Below are positions 5,850 through 11,045 of a stretch of DNA of 11,045 bases, piece by piece; the first letter of the stretch is position 1; each line of letters opens with the position of its first letter. The notes beneath the pieces are model-generated. The model ran no database searches and was not told the origin of the DNA. It was given only the letters and a program-made list of their open reading frames with translations. This DNA comes from Rhodospirillaceae bacterium. Its GTDB lineage: Bacteria > Pseudomonadota > Alphaproteobacteria > UBA8366 > GCA-2717185. Where the stretch lies: contig PBDC01000038.1 in the NCBI GenBank assembly GCA_002717185.1, forward strand, positions 1 to 11,045. Reading direction: 5' to 3'. The position numbers were made by a program, and so were the translations under genes.

Positions 5850-7940
5850 TTAAGGCGTCAACATGACAGGCCCCGAGGCACCCGACAGACGGATGCGATA
5901 ATCACTACCAATTTTTTCGATTACGCCGCGTTCGGTGGTTCCAGCCTCTAGATTGACCAGCTGCTCACCCGCAAAACCGTCAGAACCAAATAGCGTCGCA
6001 ACATCGTCTCCCTTCAATGAAATGAACTCCCGGCCCTCCCTGGGCAGCAACAAGACCAGAGGCCTGCCGTCAGCCCTAATAGACACCGCACGCGCACCCG
6101 CCACTTCAACAACGTCGCCCGAATTGATTTTTCTGAAGCCTGACAACAGGCCGTTTAGATAACGCACCACATGAAAGGCGGGCCGCGGATTATTCAAACG
6201 GTCGAGCACGCCGTTGCGCACAAAATAGCCGCGGTCATTATCGATAAATGTATCAGCGTAGACCGAGACATTGTTGCAAGCCGCCACAGCCAGCATCGCC
6301 TCAGGAAGGCGCGCGGCAACCCAATCATCGTCCTCCCAGGCCTCCGCCGGATTCGACCAGCACATCCGCAAATGCACCGAAGCCCGCACGCCAAAGTCCC
6401 TCGCTACCGACGACGCCTCATGGATAGCCTCCCACGGTGCACGATCTGCCGTTAAACGGAATACAAAGCCATCAACAGCGCCTTGCAATTCCTCGCGGGT
6501 CAGTAAATCCTGCATCTGATCCCGGTCCTCGGCGAGGAAACCTTGGTTGATGACATGATAATAATGCCCCGCCTCGGCGCGGAGCTCACCGATCGAGCGC
6601 AGGCGTGAAAGATAGACCGGCAGATCGATCTGCCGCGCAGCCTCACCGATGCCTCCGATGATTGTGTCCAGCTTGTCCCAGTTCATACCGATCTCCCAGG
6701 CAGAGAACGTGTCCTGATTGCCTTGGATCAACGCCAAGTCGCGCTCGCTCGGGGCGCCAAACGTAAACAGAGTGAACTCGTGTCCATGTCGCGTCAGAGT
6801 GCGCATCCGTTCGCGAACGTCCTCAACCAATAGGTCTCGCAAGGGCACGCGTAGCTTGCGCACGCCCATTTCCCAGAGTGCCATCAGCGGGTAGTCGTTG
6901 CGCACCTCCTTACGATCGAACTCGTCAAGTCCACCAGTCGGCGGGATCTCCACTACTTCCATCCAATTCTGCCGCATGTCAAAACCGAAGCCGCCATGCG
7001 GATTGTTGCGCGGATGGACCGGTGCTATGCGATCAACCAACACGGGTTCCAGTGCGCCGGGCGTGACGGTCTTGCCGTAAGTGCGAACGACATCGACCAA
7101 ATGGCCCGCCTCATACACATGAACCAGAAAGTAACCGAGTTTGGGTTTGTCGTTCCGGCCCGCCTCCGCGTCTGCTTCAGGTCGGACACGGTACATTTCA
7201 CTGTAATCTTGCCGCACAAAGGAAGTCGAGGGCAGCATGTAAAGATCGGTCGACGCATAGCGATTATACCAGAAATTATGAACGTGCCCGATGAACATCG
7301 CCTCGACGCCATTAGCCTCCAGTTGGTCGAGCAGCCAGCTTCGGCCGGGCTCACCGATATTGTCGTAATTCTCCTCCTCATCGGGCCGCGAGAAATATGG
7401 TGGGTAGTGGCAAAAGGCGAAAATCCGATTTCCCCTATTTGCCGCCAGATCAGCTTCAAGCCAAAGGCGCTGTTTTTCTTCAGAGGCTAGACCCGAATTA
7501 ATGATCTGCGCGTTGACGATAACAAAATGCATACCCGCATGATTGAAGGACTGGTAGTGCGCGCCAAATTGCTTCTTCCACAATGCGACGAATGCGTCAC
7601 AAATGCCCGCTGCCGGTGCCCAATCGTTCGGTTTGTCGCCAATGTCATGGTTGCCGGGTGTTAGATAGAGCGGATGACGAAGATCCCTTACCTGTTCGTG
7701 AAATCGCGCAGCTGCCTGTTCATAGAGGACCGGCACCGCCGGCACGGGATGGATTAGATCCCCGACATTAATCACGAAGGCAAGGTCCCAGCCGTTAAGT
7801 TCACGAACCACGTGACGCATTCGCGCGTTTGCCAGACTATTTACCGCGAAGGGGGAATTGCAATCGTCCTCACCCTGGTTCAGATGGGTATCGGTGATCA
7901 CCCCGACGGTGAAAAGCCGCTTCCCCAGGTCACCAGCCAT
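5850..7940 (-). CDS. Calcineurin-like metallophosphoesterase with large C-terminal (beta/alpha)-barrel-like extension
   Basis: This 696-residue protein has no signal peptide and is probably cytoplasmic. Residues 10-225 are a complete calcineurin-type metallophosphoesterase with all metal-binding motifs: DTH (17-19), GD (60-61), GNHD (96-99), His178 in CHYPP, and GHVH (218-221). This family hydrolyses phosphomono- or phosphodiesters with two metal ions. From about residue 315 to 620 comes a region unlike the rest of the family. It shows alternating strands and helices, including KLRVPLRD, EFTLFTFG, FSAWEIGM, PVYLSRLR, DGFVFRLTAD, ASVHLRMCWS and NVSVYADTF, and so resembles a TIM barrel such as those of glycoside hydrolases. 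A short beta-rich tail (625-696) follows. AGGGAGG lies 8 nt before the ATG at 7940. The gene is divergent from the sulfatase gene and is the first of the leftward set. The substrate is unknown. The C-terminal fold is inferred from the strand pattern only. Confidence 0.9.
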   Translation of the reverse strand: MAGDLGKRLFTVGVITDTHLNQGEDDCNSPFAVNSLANARMRHVVRELNGWDLAFVINVGDLIHPVPAVPVLYEQAAARFHEQVRDLRHPLYLTPGNHDIGDKPNDWAPAAGICDAFVALWKKQFGAHYQSFNHAGMHFVIVNAQIINSGLASEEKQRLWLEADLAANRGNRIFAFCHYPPYFSRPDEEENYDNIGEPGRSWLLDQLEANGVEAMFIGHVHNFWYNRYASTDLYMLPSTSFVRQDYSEMYRVRPEADAEAGRNDKPKLGYFLVHVYEAGHLVDVVRTYGKTVTPGALEPVLVDRIAPVHPRNNPHGGFGFDMRQNWMEVVEIPPTGGLDEFDRKEVRNDYPLMALWEMGVRKLRVPLRDLLVEDVRERMRTLTRHGHEFTLFTFGAPSERDLALIQGNQDTFSAWEIGMNWDKLDTIIGGIGEAARQIDLPVYLSRLRSIGELRAEAGHYYHVINQGFLAEDRDQMQDLLTREELQGAVDGFVFRLTADRAPWEAIHEASSVARDFGVRASVHLRMCWSNPAEAWEDDDWVAARLPEAMLAVAACNNVSVYADTFIDNDRGYFVRNGVLDRLNNPRPAFHVVRYLNGLLSGFRKINSGDVVEVAGARAVSIRADGRPLVLLLPREGREFISLKGDDVATLFGSDGFAGEQLVNLEAGTTERGVIEKIGSDYRIRLSGASGPVMLTP

Positions 7941-8062
7941 GCCTCTACCCTCCCTGCCTTTTAGTCATGATGCCAGTGAAGCCGCCCGCCATAAAGCGCT
8001 TCAGGAAATAGCAGAAATTCGAGCCTGTCGGTAAAGTACTCTGCGAAAAAAGGGAGATGACG
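7941..8062. promoter_or_regulatory. Divergent intergenic control region
   Basis: This 122-bp gap separates the two divergent gene sets, so it must hold at least the start of the rightward sulfatase transcript and probably the leftward phosphoesterase promoter. I could not assign convincing -35/-10 boxes on either strand. An 8-bp perfect palindrome, AAGCGCTT (7994-8001), lies near its centre. Ribosome-binding sites flank both ends (AGGGAG at 8051-8056 for the sulfatase). No regulator gene is next to it in the window. Confidence 0.45.
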
Positions 8063-9622
8063 ATGCCCGCGACACAAGACAGCCCAAATATCGTGGTAAT
8101 TCAACTCGACCAGATGACGCCGGGGGCCCTACCGCCTTACGGTCACCCCCTTGTGAAAGCTCCGCATATCGCCGGCCTTGCGGCCGATGGCGTAGTGTTC
8201 GAAAACGCCTATTGCAACTTTCCGCTCTGCGTCCCGTCACGCATGTCGATGCTGGCCGGCCGCTACACCAGCGCCATCGGACAATGGGATAACGCAATAG
8301 AACTACCGGCGTCCGTCCCGACCTTGGCACACTATCTACGATCCGTGGGCTATCACACCGTGCTGTGCGGCAAGATGCATTTCATCGGCCCTGACCAGGT
8401 GCATGGCTTCAACGAACGCATCACCACCGATATCTATCCAGCTAATTTTGCCTGGACGCCGGACTGGGTCGCGGGCGAGCGCTTCCGGCCGACCGGCATC
8501 AACCCTAGGGCCATCGTCGAAGCCGGTCTTTGTACGCGCTCGCTACAAATCGATTACGACGACGAGGTAGAGCATGCTGGGGCGCAGAAAATCTACGACC
8601 TCGCCCGCTTCAACAAAGAATCGCCCTTTCTACTTTGGGTGTCCTTCACCCATCCGCACTCACCCTTCGTAACGACGCAAAAATATTGGGATTTGTACGA
8701 CCATTCCGAAATAGACATGCCCAAGGTCGAACCGATCCCAGTCAAAGAGCAGGATACAATGAGCCGCATGCTGCATTACGGCCACGCGCAGGACCTGCTA
8801 ACCATCACCGACGAACACGTCCGCAACGCCAGGCATGCCTATTACGGTATGACATCTTATCTGGACGAAAAGGTCGGCCGCATCCTGGCCACGCTGGAGG
8901 AGATGGATCTGGCACAAAACACCATCGTTGTGCTGACCGCCGATCATGGTGAAATGCTGGGCGAGCGTGGCGGCTGGTTCAAGCAATACTTCTACGAGCC
9001 ATCAACCAGGATACCGCTGATCGTTCGCGCGCCAGGCCGCTATAGGCCAAATCGGGTCTCCGAACTGGTATCCTTAGTCGATCTGCTACCAACATTCGTG
9101 GACATCGCGACGAACGGGATTGCACCGGAACCAGTCTCTGCACTCGACGGCCATTCACTGGCCGGGTTGCTCAGCGGCGGCGCCCCTCGCTGGGATAACA
9201 AGGTCATCTCGGAATATACTGGTGAGGGCGTATCCACTCCTTGCCGCATGGTCCGGCGCGATGATCACAAATACATCTACACGCATGGCCACCCGCCACT
9301 CCTCTACGACCTGGCCGCCGACCCACTTGAGGTCGAGAACCTGGCGGGACAATCAGGGGTCTTCGATGTAGAATCGTCGCTGTTGGCAGAACTAATGCAT
9401 AACTACGACCCGGAGGCGGTGAACGACGCCTGCATCCAAAGTCAAAAGGAGCGCCGGTTTATCACGGAGACGACGGATGGCAGCCCCTCCTGGGCCTACG
9501 TCGCCCGCGCTGGCGACGATGCGCGCTATGTCCGCAACGCGAGCGCGACCGCCGCTAAGGGGGCAGCACGTTACCCCTTCGTCGAACCGACCCCGTTCGA
9601 CCGTAACGGAGAAAATACGTAA
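8063..9622 (+). CDS. Choline-sulfatase-like type I sulfatase (BetC family)
   Basis: This 519-residue enzyme belongs to the alkaline phosphatase/arylsulfatase superfamily. It carries the formylglycine motif CVPSR at residues 56-60, where Cys56 would be converted to the catalytic formylglycine. Other active-site features are the DQ pair at 16-17, GKMH (103-106), THPH (196-199) and ADHGEMLGE (293-301). The stretch HFIGPDQVHGF and the following TTDIYPANFAWTPD closely match choline-O-sulfatase BetC, as does the C-terminal tail with RR...WAYV...RYVRN. The likely reaction is hydrolysis of choline-O-sulfate or a related amino-alcohol ester. I chose the second ATG (8063) because AGGGAG abuts the first ATG with no spacing but lies 6 nt before the second. 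No signal peptide is seen. Betaine genes are absent nearby, so the true substrate may differ; phosphonate monoester hydrolases share this fold. Confidence 0.9.
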   Translation: MPATQDSPNIVVIQLDQMTPGALPPYGHPLVKAPHIAGLAADGVVFENAYCNFPLCVPSRMSMLAGRYTSAIGQWDNAIELPASVPTLAHYLRSVGYHTVLCGKMHFIGPDQVHGFNERITTDIYPANFAWTPDWVAGERFRPTGINPRAIVEAGLCTRSLQIDYDDEVEHAGAQKIYDLARFNKESPFLLWVSFTHPHSPFVTTQKYWDLYDHSEIDMPKVEPIPVKEQDTMSRMLHYGHAQDLLTITDEHVRNARHAYYGMTSYLDEKVGRILATLEEMDLAQNTIVVLTADHGEMLGERGGWFKQYFYEPSTRIPLIVRAPGRYRPNRVSELVSLVDLLPTFVDIATNGIAPEPVSALDGHSLAGLLSGGAPRWDNKVISEYTGEGVSTPCRMVRRDDHKYIYTHGHPPLLYDLAADPLEVENLAGQSGVFDVESSLLAELMHNYDPEAVNDACIQSQKERRFITETTDGSPSWAYVARAGDDARYVRNASATAAKGAARYPFVEPTPFDRNGENT

Positions 9623-9638
9623 TCCTGTGTAAACCGAA

Positions 9639-9666
9639 TTCACCTCACCGTCCATGAATAGGTGAA
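9639..9666. promoter_or_regulatory. Inverted repeat upstream of phnW, possible operator
   Basis: A perfect 7-bp inverted repeat, TTCACCT (9639-9645) and AGGTGAA (9660-9666), encloses 14 bp. It lies 17 nt after the sulfatase stop codon and ends 10 bp before the candidate -35 box of phnW. Its place and symmetry fit a regulator-binding site. It lacks a T-tract, so it is not an evident terminator. The same sequence was not seen elsewhere in the window. Confidence 0.35.
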
Positions 9667-9676
9667 AAGGCGAGAA

Positions 9677-9705
9677 TTGACCGCTGAACTGGAGGTTATG
9701 ATAAA
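9677..9705 (+). promoter_or_regulatory. Candidate sigma-70-type promoter for phnW
   Basis: TTGACC (9677-9682, five of six matches to TTGACA) and GATAAA (9700-9705, four of six matches to TATAAT) stand 17 bp apart, the preferred spacing. Transcription would begin near 9712, giving a leader of roughly 115 nt before the ATG at 9826. The inverted repeat at 9639-9666 lies immediately upstream. Confidence 0.38.
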
Positions 9706-9825
9706 CAGAAACCCTTAATCTTCCGAAGGGACCCATCCTCGGGTGTGGTTTCCCGTTTAGCCTACGAACCCAAGGCTTCCGCGGTAGTGGTTGAGGAACA
9801 CGCTCAAAACGCTGATCGAGGCGAC

Positions 9826-10941
9826 ATGAACGAAGACGGTTTGCGGCTCTACTTACCAGGCCCCGTAACTACTGACCCTCGCGTCCGCGCGGCGATGATG
9901 CGGGATTGGGGTGTTTGGGATGCGGAGTTCCGATCGATTACCGCGGAGGTCCAGGGTCATCTACTGCACCTAGCTTGCGGCGAGGGAACCCATAGCTGTG
10001 TGTTGGTTCAGGGCAGTGGCTCATTCGGCGTCGAAGCAATGGTGCAGACCTTTCTACCACGCGACGGAAAGCTGCTGATCCCGGTAAATGGAAAATATGG
10101 CGAACGGGTCACATCGATCTGTGAGAAGGCCGGCCGTGACCACGCCGTCCTATCGATACCGGAAGGGATCGCAGTCGATCCGGCCGCCGTTGATCAAAAA
10201 CTTACCGACGACCCAACGATTAGCCACGTCCTGCTGGTCCATTGCGAGACGAGCAGCGGCACTCTCAACCCGCTAGAAGAAATTTCTCGGGTAACCGCCA
10301 ACCACGAACGCAAGCTGCTGATCGACGCGGTGAGCACATTCGGCGCGTTCGACCTGGACGCAGAGCGCCTCGGATACCAAGCGCTCGCGACATCGCCAAA
10401 CAAATGCCTGGAGGGGGTGCCGGGATGCGCCATCGTCTTCGCCCCGCAGGACGCCTTTCGGACCGCTCTCGGCAATGCACAGTCACATAGTCTCGATCTT
10501 GCTGATCAATGGCGCCAGTTTGAGGCGACCGGTCAATGGCGCTTCACCCCGCCAACCTTCGTGATCGCCGCACTAGCCGAGGCGCTTCGACTACACAAGG
10601 TGGAAGGCGGGAACATCGCCCGCCTCGCGCGCTACCGCGCCAATCACGAGGCGCTAGCAGACGCGATGGAACGCCAAGGCTTCGTGCCCCTAATGGACCG
10701 CACGAAGCAAGCCCCCGTGGTCATCAGCTACCGAGATCCCAAAGACCCGAATTTCAAATTTACGGATTTCTATACGCGATTGCGCTGCCGCGGCTTCATG
10801 ATCTATCCCGGCCACCTGACCGACATCCCGACTTTCCGCATTGCATGCATTGGCGCCCTACAGCCTGAGGATATGCGCGATGTCGCGAATGCTATAGGCG
10901 ACGTTTGCCGGGAGATGGGCGTGAAGTATCTCGGGCTTTAA
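9826..10941 (+). CDS. phnW: 2-aminoethylphosphonate--pyruvate transaminase
   Basis: This 371-residue PLP enzyme transfers the amino group of 2-aminoethylphosphonate to pyruvate, giving phosphonoacetaldehyde and alanine, the first step of AEP catabolism. Key features match Salmonella PhnW closely in spacing: LPGPVTTDPRV near the N-terminus, QGSGSFGVEA (62-71), HCETSSGTLNP (139-149), the PLP-binding Asp167 in IDAVSTFG, the Schiff-base Lys193 in SPNKCLEGVPG, SLDLADQW and WRFTPPT in the middle, and YPGHLTD with the substrate-binding Arg338 in FRIACIG. I chose the ATG at 9826, with GAGG 4 nt upstream, because it gives the normal length. A GTG at 9745 would add 27 residues with no family match. It lies downstream of the sulfatase gene with its own candidate promoter. 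No phnX or phnA is visible after it. Confidence 0.93.
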   Translation: MNEDGLRLYLPGPVTTDPRVRAAMMRDWGVWDAEFRSITAEVQGHLLHLACGEGTHSCVLVQGSGSFGVEAMVQTFLPRDGKLLIPVNGKYGERVTSICEKAGRDHAVLSIPEGIAVDPAAVDQKLTDDPTISHVLLVHCETSSGTLNPLEEISRVTANHERKLLIDAVSTFGAFDLDAERLGYQALATSPNKCLEGVPGCAIVFAPQDAFRTALGNAQSHSLDLADQWRQFEATGQWRFTPPTFVIAALAEALRLHKVEGGNIARLARYRANHEALADAMERQGFVPLMDRTKQAPVVISYRDPKDPNFKFTDFYTRLRCRGFMIYPGHLTDIPTFRIACIGALQPEDMRDVANAIGDVCREMGVKYLGL

Positions 10942-11001
10942 ACAACTAACGTTAATCTGACTGGGGGCAACTGTACCGCTCGAAATGATGGAACAACCAG
11001 A

Positions 11002-11045
11002 ATGTGTGCCGACCAAAAATTGAAGTTAGCCGTCGATATCGGTGG
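11002..11045 (+). CDS. Start of a possible hydantoinase/oxoprolinase A-like protein, truncated by window end
   Basis: From the ATG at 11002 the frame is open for the 14 complete codons left and begins MCADQKLKLAVDIGG. The KLAVDIGG start resembles the first strand and phosphate loop of hydantoinase/oxoprolinase A (HyuA: V.VDIGGTFTD) and other ASKHA-fold ATPases, such as ROK kinases. It starts 60 nt after the phnW stop on the same strand, so it may be co-transcribed. The ribosome-binding site is weak (GGA about 10 nt upstream). With so few residues the family is a guess; a HyuA-type ATP-dependent ring opener would fit a catabolic island. Confidence 0.4.
   Translation, partial: MCADQKLKLAVDIG

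Noticed and set aside
8063..9622. Calling the sulfatase a phosphonate monoester hydrolase because phnW is next to it
   Set aside because: The sequence around GKMHFIGPDQ and the C-terminal tail match choline sulfatase better; neighbourhood alone is not enough.
9698..9718. Six-codon mini-ORF (MINRNP) after GGAGG, a possible leader peptide
   Set aside because: The spacing of 2 nt is too short for efficient initiation, and it overlaps the candidate -10 box, so it may lie before the transcription start.
9723..9742. Imperfect hairpin CCGAAGGGA...TCCTCGG before phnW
   Set aside because: The stem is short and bulged and no T-tract follows, so it does not qualify as a terminator or a recognised riboswitch.
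9745..9825. GTG start giving a 398-residue PhnW
   Set aside because: The additional 27 residues have no counterpart in PhnW. The ATG at 9826 has a ribosome-binding site and yields the usual length.

Overview
The window reads as chromosomal DNA of a proteobacterium, most likely an alphaproteobacterium or a similar environmental lineage. The pointers are a moderately high GC content, a TRAP transporter, two luciferase-like flavoenzymes, and an SCP-x-type thiolase paired with an OB-fold/zinc-ribbon protein. There are no RNA genes, insertion sequences or CRISPR arrays. It looks like an accessory catabolic island rather than core genome. The taxonomic call is an inference from gene content only.

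Layout. Genes diverge from a 122-bp intergenic region at 7941-8062. Leftward (minus strand) come a calcineurin-like metallophosphoesterase with a very long C-terminal extension (7940-5850), a DUF35-type OB-fold/zinc-ribbon protein (5688-5272) and an SCP-x-like thiolase (5220-4075). A clear intrinsic terminator (4047-4019) follows. Then come a luciferase-like monooxygenase (4001-2970), the TRAP membrane subunits DctQ (2973-2449) and DctM (2452-1130), and a second luciferase-like oxidoreductase (1054-212). The left edge (121-2) carries a possible frameshifted remnant of a glutathione S-transferase. Rightward (plus strand) come a choline-sulfatase-like enzyme (8063-9622), a 2-aminoethylphosphonate:pyruvate transaminase, PhnW (9826-10941), and the first codons of a gene that may encode a hydantoinase/oxoprolinase A-type protein (from 11002).

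How the genes may work together. PhnW turns 2-aminoethylphosphonate (AEP) into phosphonoacetaldehyde. Beside it are an enzyme of the choline-O-sulfate hydrolase type and a metal-dependent phosphoesterase. These suggest processing of small head-group-like esters (amino-alcohol sulfates, phosphate or phosphonate diesters). The leftward genes supply uptake (TRAP), flavin-dependent oxidation (two LLM proteins) and CoA-thioester chemistry (thiolase plus DUF35). No gene that cleaves the C-P bond (phnX, phnA) and no TRAP binding protein (dctP) is visible, so the pathway is incomplete here. A single shared substrate is a hypothesis, not something the sequence proves.

The most unusual items are the phosphoesterase fused to an apparent (beta/alpha)8-type region, the terminator packed against the ribosome-binding site of the next gene, two successive TTGA stop/start overlaps, and an inverted repeat plus promoter-like boxes before phnW.
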